A DNA stretch of 64,000 nt from the NCBI RefSeq assembly GCF_000422465.1, contig NZ_KE383842.1, positions 1,744,611-1,808,610 on the forward strand. Direction: 5' to 3'. Origin of the DNA: Paenibacillus harenae DSM 16969 (GTDB lineage: Bacteria; Bacillota; Bacilli; Paenibacillales; Paenibacillaceae). The translations under genes were made by a program, and so were the position numbers. This document shows positions 36,057 to 44,349 of this stretch, piece after piece (the first letter of the stretch is position 1; the number at the start of each line of letters is the position of its first letter). The notes under the pieces are model-generated. The model was not told the DNA's origin, did not search any database, and was given only the letters and a program-made list of their open reading frames with translations.

Positions 36057-37013
36057 TTAGAAATTGAAGACGAAGTCGTCGTCGTGGAGCGGCTCGACAT
36101 GAATGGTGCGGACGTAGCCGTTTCCTTTCTTGGAGAAAAAGTCATGCTGCTTCGTGTGGGTGCTGATGCCGTTGAACACGATCGGGTTGACCGGCTCTTC
36201 CGGGAAATGCGGCTCCAAGCCAAGATTCATCAGCGCCTTATTCGCGTTGTAGCGCACATAGGCATTTACTTCCTCAGCTAATCCGAGAGGCGAATAGAGA
36301 TGCTCCGTATAGATAATCTCGTTCTCGTACAACTCGTTCAGAAGCGCGTACACTTCGGTTTGAAGCTGCTGCTGCTCCTCGCTGCTGAACGTCTGGAACA
36401 GCTCCTGCGCAAGCACGCCGACATACAGTCCGTGAATGCTCTCGTCGCGCAGAATCAAGTCGATGATTTCGCCGCTGCTCGTCATTTTGCCCTGACCGGC
36501 CAGGTAGAGCGGATAGAAGAAGCCGCTGTAGAACAGATAGCTTTCCAGGAATACGGAAGCCGCCATCGCTTTATACAGCTCTTTCGGTCCCGTAATATTC
36601 GTGTACCACGATGAAATAAGCGCCGCTTTCTTCTGAAGCTGCTCGTTTTGCTCCACCCATTTGAAAATATCGTCGATCTCTTCGCCGGATGCGAGCGTCG
36701 TGAAGATGCTGCTGTACGATTTTGCGTGAATTTGCTCCATCATCGACATGAAGGAAAGCACCGCTTTGCGCTGGAGGCCGTCGACATGCTCCAAAATTTT
36801 CGGCATGCCGATGCCTCCTTGAATCGTATCGAGCAGCGTCAGTCCGCCGAGCACGTTTTTGTATAACGTGCGCTCGGCGTCGGACATTTCCATCCAGTCC
36901 ATTTTATCGTCAGACAGAGGGATTTCATCATCCGTCCAAAATTGCATCACATTTTGCTGCCAGAACGTTAACGTGAAATCATCGTCCGGGCGGTTCCAGT
37001 TCACTGCCTTCAT
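36057..37013 (-). CDS. nrdF: Ribonucleotide reductase class Ib, beta (radical) subunit
   Basis: This 318-residue protein holds the dimetal centre that makes the tyrosyl radical. Ligands visible are D62 (LTLLDTIQGG), E93 and H96 (MMEQIHAKSY), E157 (FLESYL), E191 and H194 (RDESIHG); Y100 is the radical tyrosine. The C-terminal HVEPLHDDDFVFNF is the docking tail for NrdE. GAAGGAG precedes the ATG. It is the last gene of nrdI-nrdE-nrdF. With NrdI present, a manganese cofactor loaded by NrdI is expected, as known for class Ib enzymes. Confidence 0.95.
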   Translation of the reverse strand: MKAVNWNRPDDDFTLTFWQQNVMQFWTDDEIPLSDDKMDWMEMSDAERTLYKNVLGGLTLLDTIQGGIGMPKILEHVDGLQRKAVLSFMSMMEQIHAKSYSSIFTTLASGEEIDDIFKWVEQNEQLQKKAALISSWYTNITGPKELYKAMAASVFLESYLFYSGFFYPLYLAGQGKMTSSGEIIDLILRDESIHGLYVGVLAQELFQTFSSEEQQQLQTEVYALLNELYENEIIYTEHLYSPLGLAEEVNAYVRYNANKALMNLGLEPHFPEEPVNPIVFNGISTHTKQHDFFSKKGNGYVRTIHVEPLHDDDFVFNF

Positions 37014-37058
37014 TTGGTGAGCTCCTTCTTTGCTACTTAAGCATCATTTGAATTAGCC

Positions 37059-39143
37059 TTACACGGCGCAGCTTGTGCACTCCTCGACGGAAAGACGCTT
37101 CGTTCTCGTGTAATAAAGCGATTTGAGCCCCTTTTGCGCCGCATATACGTAGAAGCGCGCCAGCTCGCGGGTCGTCACGTTACTGTTAACATGCAGCACC
37201 GACGAAATGCCTTGGTCGACGTGCTGCTGAATTTCCGCTATCAGGTCGATCAATTTGAACTGGTCGATGTTGTAAGCCGACTTATAGTAGAAGTAGTTAT
37301 CTTGAGACAAGTAAGGCATCGGATAGTAGGTCGTCGAGTTCGCGTATGTACGCGTCTCGATATGCTCAACGATCGGCATAACGCTCGAAGTCGCGTTTTG
37401 GATGTAGGAGATGCTTTGCGTCGGCGCGATTGCCAGACGGTACGCATGGTACAAACCATGCTTCCGCACCTTCTCCTTCAAGGCTGCCCAGTCATCCGGC
37501 GACGGGATGTCCATGCCTTCGAACAATTCCTTCACTCTTGCCGTCTTCGGACGGAAGTCGTTCTCCACGTAACGCGTGAAGTAGGTGCCCTTCGCGTATT
37601 CGGAACGGTCGAAATCCTTGAACTTGATGCCGCGTTCCTTGGCGATCTCCATGCTTTGCTCAATGGAGTAGTAGTTCATCATCATAAAGAATACGCCGGC
37701 AAAATCCTTCGCTTCTTCGCTTTCGTACGCGATTTTGTTTTTGGCCAGGTAGCCGTTCAGGTTCATCGCGCCGAGACCGACCGAATGAAGCTCCTCGTTT
37801 GCCTTTCGAACGCCCGGAGCGTTATCGATTTTGGACAGATCGCTTACCGTCGTCAGCGCTTCGATGCCGACATGAACGGATTCCTTCACCTTCTTGTGCT
37901 CCATAACATTCACGATGTTAAGCGAAGCCAAGTTGCAGCTAATATCGCGTCTGATTACGTCCTCATAGCCGTAATCTTTAATTTCCGAAGTCTCCTGCAG
38001 CTGAAAAATTTCCGTGCACAGGTTGGACATTTTGACGGAACCGATATCCTTGAGGGCGTGAATGCGGTTTGCATTCGACTTGTTCATGATGTAGGGGTAA
38101 CCCGATTCCAGCTGAATCGAAGCGATCTTCGTAAGCATGTCGCGCGCGTTCATCACTTTTTTCTTCGTGACCTGCTCGTTCGCGAGCAATTCCTCGTACA
38201 TTTCATCCATGTCCATATCGTCCAGATGCTTCCCGTACGCCTTCTGCACGGAATGCGGTCCGAACACGAAGAGCGGCTTGTTCTGCGCGGCCAATTCATA
38301 GAATTTATTTGGTATGATCAGGCCGATCGACAAGGTTTTGATGCGCGACTTCTCGTCGGCGTTAATTTTTTTGCAATCCAGAAACTCGAGAATGTCCCAT
38401 CCGAAAATATTATAATAGCCTGCGCCGGATCCTTTGCGCTGCCCCATCTGATCCGCGTAGGAGAACGCGTCCTCCATCAGTTTAAGAACAGGCATAATGC
38501 CCTTCGCTGCGCCTTCCACGCCCTTGATCGGTTCGCCGCGTCCGCGAAGCTTGGACAGGTTGACGGCCACGCCGCCGCCGATCTTGGAAAGCTGCATGCA
38601 CGTGCCCAGCACATAGTTGATCGAGTTAAGAGAATCGTCCATCTCGAGCAGGAAGCAGGACACCATCTCGCCGCGGCGGCTCTTGCCGGCGTTCAGGAAC
38701 GTCGGTGTTGCCGGCTGCAGACGCTGCTCGATCATCGCTTCCGCGATTCGGAGCGCTTTGGCCGCGTCTCCTTCGCCGAGATGCAAGGCTACGATCGCTA
38801 CGCGATCCGAGTATTGCTCCAAGTACTGCGATTTATTATTCGTTTTCATCGCGTAGTCCTTATAGAACTTCGACGCAGCCATGTAGGACTGGAATTCAAA
38901 GCCGCTGTCAGCCGTCAGCGTAAATACGGCTTCGACCTGCTCATATGTATACTTCTTGTACACGTTATCATAGTAATCGTTCTCTATTAAGTAATCTAGC
39001 TTCTCGCGGAGAGAACCGAATTTCACGCTTTTCTCGGCTACTTCTTCCATAAAAGCGGCGACAGCCTCTTTATCTTTATCCAACTGGTAAAATCCGTCGG
39101 CGCCGCGCTGCATTAACTCGTTATTCAGTTCAATATGCTTCAA
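37059..39143 (-). CDS. nrdE: Ribonucleotide reductase class Ib, alpha (catalytic) subunit
   Basis: With the TTG at 39143 as start the protein has 694 residues (B. subtilis NrdE has about 700); it opens LKHIELNNELMQRGADGFYQ and AAAGGGTG lies 7 bases upstream. Landmarks are GEMVSCFLLEMDDSLNSI, the active-site NLCTEI segment, and the C-terminal redox pair ECTSCAV that takes electrons from a glutaredoxin- or thioredoxin-like partner. It reduces ribonucleoside diphosphates. Its start overlaps nrdI by 14 bases. There is no nrdH in the operon. A 618-codon open frame on the opposite strand is only a shadow of this gene. Confidence 0.95.
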   Translation of the reverse strand: MKHIELNNELMQRGADGFYQLDKDKEAVAAFMEEVAEKSVKFGSLREKLDYLIENDYYDNVYKKYTYEQVEAVFTLTADSGFEFQSYMAASKFYKDYAMKTNNKSQYLEQYSDRVAIVALHLGEGDAAKALRIAEAMIEQRLQPATPTFLNAGKSRRGEMVSCFLLEMDDSLNSINYVLGTCMQLSKIGGGVAVNLSKLRGRGEPIKGVEGAAKGIMPVLKLMEDAFSYADQMGQRKGSGAGYYNIFGWDILEFLDCKKINADEKSRIKTLSIGLIIPNKFYELAAQNKPLFVFGPHSVQKAYGKHLDDMDMDEMYEELLANEQVTKKKVMNARDMLTKIASIQLESGYPYIMNKSNANRIHALKDIGSVKMSNLCTEIFQLQETSEIKDYGYEDVIRRDISCNLASLNIVNVMEHKKVKESVHVGIEALTTVSDLSKIDNAPGVRKANEELHSVGLGAMNLNGYLAKNKIAYESEEAKDFAGVFFMMMNYYSIEQSMEIAKERGIKFKDFDRSEYAKGTYFTRYVENDFRPKTARVKELFEGMDIPSPDDWAALKEKVRKHGLYHAYRLAIAPTQSISYIQNATSSVMPIVEHIETRTYANSTTYYPMPYLSQDNYFYYKSAYNIDQFKLIDLIAEIQQHVDQGISSVLHVNSNVTTRELARFYVYAAQKGLKSLYYTRTKRLSVEECTSCAV

Positions 39144-39489
39144 TGGTTCGCACCCTTTCGACAAAATGTTGCATATCCTGACTTGTACCCGATAATTCAA
39201 ATTTCAATATGACGGGAACATCGTACATCTGCGAGATCGTGTCCGCGCTCTTCGCAAACCCCGGTCCCCAGTTTCGGTTGCCGCTCGCGGATACCCCTCG
39301 CAGCAAGCCCGAGTGGCTTCTCAGGAACGAAGTTACCTTCTCCGGAACCTGGCCGAAGCCGGTTGTGTACGTGACCAGTACGAACGGCTCGTCCACCTTT
39401 TCCTTCTCATCAATAGGCACTGCCCGCATATTCAATTTGTTGATGAACCGCTTGACGTTGCCTGTCTTGGAATCATAGACGACTAGCAT
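39130..39489 (-). CDS. nrdI: Flavodoxin-like NrdI, manganese cofactor assembly
   Basis: The 119-residue flavodoxin-like protein begins MLVVYDSKTGNVKRFINKL, with the FMN phosphate loop SKTGNVKRF. TYTTGFGQVPEKV and SGNRNWGPGFAKSAD form the flavin-binding loops. NrdI supplies superoxide-like oxidant to load the Mn2-tyrosyl radical in NrdF. It is first in nrdI-nrdE-nrdF and overlaps nrdE. GGGGAG is the ribosome site. The promoter at 39630 carries paired NrdR-type boxes. Confidence 0.94.
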   Translation of the reverse strand: MLVVYDSKTGNVKRFINKLNMRAVPIDEKEKVDEPFVLVTYTTGFGQVPEKVTSFLRSHSGLLRGVSASGNRNWGPGFAKSADTISQMYDVPVILKFELSGTSQDMQHFVERVRTIEAY

Positions 39490-39601
39490 AACACGTTCGC
39501 TCCCCTACTGAAATTAAGCAATCAAAAAGCGCTTCCGACTAGTATTTCAGTCAGATGCGCTTGTTCAAGATTTACCAAAAGGCAATCATTGAAGGCACCC
39601 T

Positions 39602-39659
39602 ATACATCAATATGTAGTTGATGCTCTTGATTCTACATCAAGATATAGGATAACGTCAA
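39602..39659 (-). promoter_or_regulatory. nrdI promoter with two NrdR-type boxes
   Basis: On the minus strand TTGACG (39654-39659), 18 bases, then TAGAAT (39630-39635) makes a good vegetative promoter. Box 1, CTATATCTTGATGTAG (39633-39648), lies in the spacer and over the -10. Box 2, CTACATATTGATGTAT (39602-39617), follows after exactly 15 bp. Two 16-bp boxes 15-16 bp apart are the known NrdR repressor layout. Confidence 0.7.
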
Positions 39660-39772
39660 TGAGAAAAATGGAGAAATTATGAATCTATGATTTTTCCGCA
39701 CTCGACTATTTTAACAGATACGGATATGATGGGATAGTGACATTTTATAGCTATTTTGGAGGCGCGATCAAC

Positions 39773-39988
39773 TTGAAAACAACTGCCGAGCACATACGGG
39801 AGACCATCGATGCGCTGTTCCGGAGCGCCGGTTACTCGGCCCCGGAGCTGCTGGAATACATAGAAAAGCTGGAGCTGGAGAACGGAAGGCTGACCCAGGC
39901 GGTGAGGAAATTAAGGCTCGATTCGGTCCGCCGGACCTCCTCTGACGAGGGGATGAACAGCCGGTTGAAGGACGCGCTGAGGGAGTAA
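39773..39988 (+). CDS. Small coiled-coil protein, function unknown
   Basis: With the TTG at 39773 (GGAGG 10 bases upstream) the product has 71 residues; a GTG at 39737 has no ribosome site. Residues 5-50 are helical with a heptad-like stretch (LEYIEKLELENGRLTQAVRKL), followed by a charged tail with RRTSSDEG. There is no membrane segment and no known domain. It is transcribed away from nrdI and shares no operon. The start is uncertain, but the protein-like composition and ribosome site argue that it is real. Confidence 0.55.
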   Translation: MKTTAEHIRETIDALFRSAGYSAPELLEYIEKLELENGRLTQAVRKLRLDSVRRTSSDEGMNSRLKDALRE

Positions 39989-40552
39989 GAATGGATGATT
40001 TCATAATATCCAGCGAATTGCAAGGTAAATGATTTGCGTCCGTGATAGTACTTCCCGTTCACGCGTGTACCGCTGATAAAATTTTACAATCACTATCATC
40101 ATTCGACATTTTGTCGAATGATCCGCTTTGATTTGGCGGTTCTACTCAAGTGGCAGCGGAGCCTGGCTGCTCACTAGATATGTAAACAATACAAACGTTG
40201 TGCCTGCGGCTCCAATTTTAGTAGATCTAATAGGAAAATCCCCCTCTAAACGAGCAGGATTTTCATATTAGTCCAGTTTAAATAGAGTTTCTCCGTCTAA
40301 TTTGTTCGTTATTTCGGTGAAATACGTGGATTCCGTTAATTAGCGTCAGGATTTCCTGCTAAAAAGCTCAATAGGCGTAGAACGGGTGATAATAGATGGC
40401 GTCTTTCCCATTCCAGCTTATGGAGATGTCGTGTGCTTGCTTACTTGGGTACTAGTAGTGAAAAATGGGGCAAGGAGGAACGACAACTAGCCAACCACGC
40501 AATGTGCGGTGCATTTCTGCGCCTCATTTGAACAAACTCACACGCCGCATGC
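39989..40552. other. 560-base region without a gene, with an inverted repeat and degenerate repeats
   Basis: ATCATTCGACA TTT TGTCGAATGAT at 40098-40122 is a perfect 11-bp inverted repeat with no T-run. At about 40280-40370 three short motifs (GAGTTTCTC, GGATTCC, CAGGATTTCCTG), each followed by a TAATT-like stretch, look like decayed members of the repeat family seen at 63920. No protein or RNA gene is evident. Confidence 0.4.
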
Positions 40553-40597
40553 AAAAAAGGCCGCCCCGAAAGCAAATTACACCTTTCGGAACAGCCC
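40553..40597 (-). terminator. Terminator of the yqe operon
   Basis: On the minus strand GGGCTGTTCCGAAAG pairs with CTTTCGGGGCGGCC, followed by TTTTTTGC, just after the methyltransferase stop. Confidence 0.85.
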
Positions 40598-40608
40598 TAT
40601 GTCACGGT

Positions 40609-41379
40609 CTATTTGACGGCGGCAAAGAAAAGCCGCTCTGAATCCCGGTTCGCCGGCTTCAGCTCGAAGTCCGCATATCGGTCGACGGTTTGGAAGCCGG
40701 CCCGCAGCAGAGCAGCCTCGATCCAGTCCGGATCGTACGCCCGTTGTACATGCGTTTCCTCAAACCGATAGAACCTCGAATCATCGCCATTAAGCGTAAA
40801 AATAGTCAAATGGTGTTCAATTTCGCATCGTTCCTCTTCCAGCTCACAAGTCCATATGTATGCGACATCGCGCTCGTCGAGCACGAACGGCTGCTCCTTC
40901 GCGTAACGGATCAGCTGCCCCGGCGGGTGCATATCGAATAAGAACGTACCTCCGCTGCGCAACCCGGTGCAGGTGGCACGGAAAGCCGCCTCGATATCGG
41001 ACTCTTCCGTTAAATAATTTATACAATCGCAAAAAGAGATAACCGCGTCTACGGGCTCCTGAAGCTCCCATTCGCGCATGTCCTGCTGCAGCCATCTGAT
41101 GGTTCCTGTACGCGGTCTCGTGACCAGCTGCGGCGCCTCATCCCACTTTCCGCGGGCAACGCTGAGCATGTCGGAAGATAGATCGATGCCGTAGACATGA
41201 AAGCCCGATCTCGCGAGCGGAATGGACAAGCTGCCTGTGCCGCAGCCCAAATCGACGACAGTCGACGGCATCCCGTATTTCGACCAGCTTTCCCGCGCGA
41301 AACCGAGCCAATCCGCGTAGGGCATATCCTCCATTAATTGGTCGTACACAGCCGCGAACTGTCCGTAGGAACGGTTCAT
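40609..41379 (-). CDS. yqeM: Class I SAM-dependent methyltransferase (YqeM-like)
   Basis: The 256-residue protein begins YGQFAAVYDQLMEDMPYADWL and has motif I VVDLGCGTGSLSIPLA, motif II YGIDLSSDML, and the acidic motif WLQQDMREW followed by DAVISFCDCINYL. It is the position and sequence equivalent of B. subtilis YqeM at the end of the yqeG-yqeM block. The substrate is not known. Its ATG overlaps the end of the CvfB-like gene by 4 bases (ATGA). It is the last gene before the terminator. Confidence 0.85.
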   Translation of the reverse strand: MNRSYGQFAAVYDQLMEDMPYADWLGFARESWSKYGMPSTVVDLGCGTGSLSIPLARSGFHVYGIDLSSDMLSVARGKWDEAPQLVTRPRTGTIRWLQQDMREWELQEPVDAVISFCDCINYLTEESDIEAAFRATCTGLRSGGTFLFDMHPPGQLIRYAKEQPFVLDERDVAYIWTCELEEERCEIEHHLTIFTLNGDDSRFYRFEETHVQRAYDPDWIEAALLRAGFQTVDRYADFELKPANRDSERLFFAAVK

Positions 41380-42311
41380 TGCTTATCCTCCTCATGATGA
41401 GTCGGGGCTGTAACGCCGGTTTCCTCAGCCTGCTGTGCCGCCAAATAAGTCCAGCTGCCCTTTTGGGTAACGAGCCCTTCCCGCATCAGCTTGCCGATCG
41501 CCCGTTTGAATGCGCCTTTGCTGATCCCGAATTTCTGCTTGATGATGTCGGCGTCCGTCTCGTCCGAATAAGGCATACCGCCGCCCGGACGCTCCTTGAT
41601 AAAAGCGAGAATACGGTCCGCATCCTCCAGCCGTCCGACCTCCTTGCGCTGCGCCATGGACAAATTAGCCCGTCCGTCCTCGCGAATGTAGGTAACCCGA
41701 GCGCGAACGCGTTCGCCAAGCCGAAGCGGCTTGGTTCGTTCGGAGCTCGGAATAAGCCCGTATACGCCAAAGCCGACCACTCCGCCGTCGATCATCACGA
41801 AAGACCCGAGCTGCAGTGTTTTCGTCACCCAGCCCTCGACCCATTGGTTATTCCAGCTGGCGGGCGCGGGAAAGACGAGTGGCGAAAGCTCTTCCTCGAA
41901 GGCAATCTTCGCCACGAGTCTGCTGATCTTGTCATGCTTCATAATGACGAATACCTCGTCGCCCGGCAGAGGTCTGTATTCGACGCTTTCCGGCAGTTCG
42001 GATAGAGGAAGCAGTAATTGTCTTCCAAGTCCCATCTCGAGAAAACAGCCCAGCCTCGGATGCACATCCGCAACGCGCAAGCGGGCCAGCTCGCCTAACT
42101 GGAGCAGAGGCTTCTTCATCGTAGCCGCCAGGCGGTCTTCCGAATCGTAGAACAGAAATACCTCCACCTCGTCGTCGATCTTCGGTTTCGAGCCGACAAG
42201 CTCGGTATAATGCATCAGAACGTCCGATTCGCCGTCGGTCAGGAAATAACCGTAGGGCGACACTTCACGTGTCACCCTCAACGTTTGTGTCGTTCCCGCT
42301 ACGAAGCTCAT
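41376..42311 (-). CDS. cvfB: CvfB-like S1-domain RNA-binding protein
   Basis: From ATG 42311 the product has 311 residues. Three S1-like beta-barrels are followed by a winged helix (DADIIKQKFGISKGAFKRAIGKLMREGLV), the layout of CvfB/YitL. Key stretches are REVSPYGYFLTDG and WVTKTLQLGSFVMIDGGVVGFGVYGLIP. CvfB binds RNA and affects virulence gene expression in Staphylococcus. The start codon overlaps the rsfS stop (ATGA), and the end overlaps the methyltransferase start, so it is translated as part of the yqe operon, between rsfS and yqeM, where B. subtilis has no such gene. Confidence 0.87.
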   Translation of the reverse strand: MSFVAGTTQTLRVTREVSPYGYFLTDGESDVLMHYTELVGSKPKIDDEVEVFLFYDSEDRLAATMKKPLLQLGELARLRVADVHPRLGCFLEMGLGRQLLLPLSELPESVEYRPLPGDEVFVIMKHDKISRLVAKIAFEEELSPLVFPAPASWNNQWVEGWVTKTLQLGSFVMIDGGVVGFGVYGLIPSSERTKPLRLGERVRARVTYIREDGRANLSMAQRKEVGRLEDADRILAFIKERPGGGMPYSDETDADIIKQKFGISKGAFKRAIGKLMREGLVTQKGSWTYLAAQQAEETGVTAPTHHEEDKQ

Positions 42312-42655
42312 GCGAATTCCACGACCTTCGCGTCGGACCACAACCGTTCGATATTATAATAATCGCGTTCGTCGCGATGGAAGACGTGAACGATCACATC
42401 GCCCAGGTCGATCAATACCCACCTGGCCGTATCCATCCCCTCGATACCGCGGACATGCGTGCCGTTCTTCTCCGCCTGCTTCCGGATCTCCGTTGCGATC
42501 GCTTGCACCTGCGTATCCGAATTGCCGCTGCAGATGACAAAATAATCCGCGACGAGCGAAACTTCCTTTAAATTTAACGCAACGACGCGTACCGCTTTTT
42601 TGTCCTCCGCCGCCGTGACCGTAATTTGTAGCAATTCATCCGAGTGTACTGCCAT
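42308..42655 (-). CDS. rsfS: Ribosomal silencing factor RsfS
   Basis: The 115-residue protein carries the Iojap/RsfS pattern: KAVRVVALNLKEVSLVADYFVICSGNS, ATEIRKQAEKNG, RWVLIDLGDVIVHVFHRDERDYYNIERLW. RsfS binds ribosomal protein L14 and blocks subunit joining in poor conditions. GGAGG lies before the ATG. It overlaps the CvfB-like gene by 4 bases and follows yqeK by 21 bp. Confidence 0.94.
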   Translation of the reverse strand: MAVHSDELLQITVTAAEDKKAVRVVALNLKEVSLVADYFVICSGNSDTQVQAIATEIRKQAEKNGTHVRGIEGMDTARWVLIDLGDVIVHVFHRDERDYYNIERLWSDAKVVEFA

Positions 42656-42676
42656 AGGTTAGCCTCCAATTGTTTT

Positions 42677-43231
42677 TTATTCTAATAACGAATTACGCGC
42701 TTCCAAGGTAAGCGGAAAGATCCGTTTGCCCTTCTCGACCAAAAACATAATGGTAGAATTAAAACCCGCGACGAGCGCCTCGTCCAAATTCCGTTCGCTT
42801 AGCTCACGAATTTTATCCACGCCCGGAAAATCCCTGCCCGGCTCCATATAATCGGCTAAGCACACGATTTTCTCCAGCTTCGTCATCCCTCTGCGTCCGG
42901 AGGTATGGTAACGGATGGCATCAAGCACCTCCGAATCCTTAACGCCGTATTCATGCTCGGCCACCCAAGCGCCGACGGGAGCATGCCAAAGCTCTTTGTC
43001 ATATAACAACAGCTCGGCGGGAAGACCTTGTTCGCGTATCATATCCGCCATCCTCTCGGTCGGCCAATATTTGGCGACGTCATGCAGTATGGCCGCGAGC
43101 TCAACCCGGACCGGATCATCGCCGAAACGGTGGGCGAGGAGGACGGCCGTTTCCATGACCCCCTGCGTATGCAGCCACCTGCGTTCCGGCATTTCCGCCT
43201 TCACCTTGCCAATCATCTGCTCACGATTCAT
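42677..43231 (-). CDS. yqeK: YqeK, HD-domain diadenosine tetraphosphatase
   Basis: This 184-residue HD protein shows RRWLHTQGVMETAVLLA (first H), LAAILHDVAKYWP (the HD pair), a further H in LWHAPVGAWVAEHEYG, and YHTSGRRGMTKLEKIVCLADYMEPGRDF. YqeK proteins split Ap4A symmetrically into two ADP using an iron centre. GAGGAGGT precedes the ATG. It overlaps nadD by 11 bases, as in related genomes. Confidence 0.93.
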   Translation of the reverse strand: MNREQMIGKVKAEMPERRWLHTQGVMETAVLLAHRFGDDPVRVELAAILHDVAKYWPTERMADMIREQGLPAELLLYDKELWHAPVGAWVAEHEYGVKDSEVLDAIRYHTSGRRGMTKLEKIVCLADYMEPGRDFPGVDKIRELSERNLDEALVAGFNSTIMFLVEKGKRIFPLTLEARNSLLE

Positions 43232-43811
43232 ATAGGCTGTACCTCCTCATATAGCTGTGCACGGCCTCCGGTACCAAATAACGTACCGATTGTCGGGCAC
43301 GCACCCGGTTTCTTATCGAAGTCGAGGAAATATCGATTGCGGGCATTGGAATGAAGCTTATCCGCTCCTTCAAATAAGCCGGGAGCCCTTCGAAGCGGAT
43401 TGCGTCGGCAGGCCGCTCTAAGCCTATGAATGTTATATGTTTTGCTAATTGCTCGATCTCATACCACTGAGGCAGGTCGTTAACCCGGTCCGAACCGATA
43501 ATATAGGAGAACGAATGCTCCGGATGGCGGCGCCTCAGCTCAAGAACCGTATCAAAGGAATAGCTGACGCCTCCGCGCTGCAGCTCAATGTCCATTGCGC
43601 GAAAAGCCGGATTGCCGGCAATCGCCTCGCTCACCATTTCAAAACGGCGCTCACCCTCGGCACCCGGCTCATTCGCTTTCAATGGAGGCCCATATGACGG
43701 AATAAACCATACCTCATGCAAGCCGCAGCTCTCACGGGCTGTTTCGGCCGCAATCAGATGACCGATATGGATAGGATCGAAGGTTCCCCCCATAATGCCG
43801 ATTTTGCTCAC
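43221..43811 (-). CDS. nadD: Nicotinate-nucleotide adenylyltransferase
   Basis: The GTG at 43811, preceded by GAGGAGGCGC, gives 196 residues beginning VSKIGIMGGTFDPIHIGHL with the nucleotidyltransferase HxGH loop. Later come IIGSDRVNDLPQWYEIEQL and IDISSTSIRNRV, the second signature. It joins nicotinate mononucleotide and ATP into NaAD in NAD synthesis. The gene is coupled to yqeK by overlap and lies 167 bp after yhbY. Confidence 0.95.
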   Translation of the reverse strand: MSKIGIMGGTFDPIHIGHLIAAETARESCGLHEVWFIPSYGPPLKANEPGAEGERRFEMVSEAIAGNPAFRAMDIELQRGGVSYSFDTVLELRRRHPEHSFSYIIGSDRVNDLPQWYEIEQLAKHITFIGLERPADAIRFEGLPAYLKERISFIPMPAIDISSTSIRNRVRARQSVRYLVPEAVHSYMRRYSLYES

Positions 43812-43978
43812 ACTTTGCGCCTCCTCAGGGCGTAAACGGCTGTCTCGCACGAACCTCTGACTGCAAAGCAATGCAGCATGACTTAGTTCCGTCCGTATGA
43901 AGAAAGCTCGTCCCGCAATGAAATAAAGTCAAGTTAAAAACTTAACCATTATTACCCTTTAAATAAGCTAATGTATGC

Positions 43979-44284
43979 TTATTTGCGGGAGGCGGTTGGA
44001 AGCTCGATTTTTTTGTTGTCCTTCGATTCCTTATAAAGGACGATCGTTTTGCCGATAACTTGTACCAGCTCGGCGCCGGAATCGGCTGCGACCTCCGCCC
44101 CGATTTCCTTCGGATCGTCCAGGCAATTGTTCAGCACCGATACCTTGATCAGCTCGCGTACTTCCAGCGCTTCCTCGATGTGACGGACGAGATGGTCATT
44201 GGTGCCGCCTTTTCCAACCTGAAAAATCGGCTGCAAATGATGAGCCATCGACCTTAAATAACGTTTTTGTTTCCCTGTAAGCAT
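43979..44284 (-). CDS. yhbY: YhbY/CRS1-YhbY RNA-binding protein
   Basis: The start is ATG 44284 giving 101 residues that open MLTGKQKRYLRSMAHHLQPI, the conserved start; an ATG ten codons earlier is possible. It has the family GKGG loop (QVGKGGTNDHLV) and ALEVRELIKVSVLNNC. This small KH-like protein associates with large ribosomal subunit precursors. It lies between aroE and nadD, as yqeI does in B. subtilis. Confidence 0.92.
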   Translation of the reverse strand: MLTGKQKRYLRSMAHHLQPIFQVGKGGTNDHLVRHIEEALEVRELIKVSVLNNCLDDPKEIGAEVAADSGAELVQVIGKTIVLYKESKDNKKIELPTASRK

Positions 44285-44349
44285 GTTAGGTATTCCTACT
44301 TTCATCTCCATATTTCTACTGGTTAGTATAAGCTTATATAGATCATTTA

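Noticed and set aside
37134..38990. A 618-codon open frame on the plus strand
   Set aside because: It lies entirely opposite nrdE, which is a certain gene. It has no ribosome site and no family similarity; it is an artefact of codon bias.
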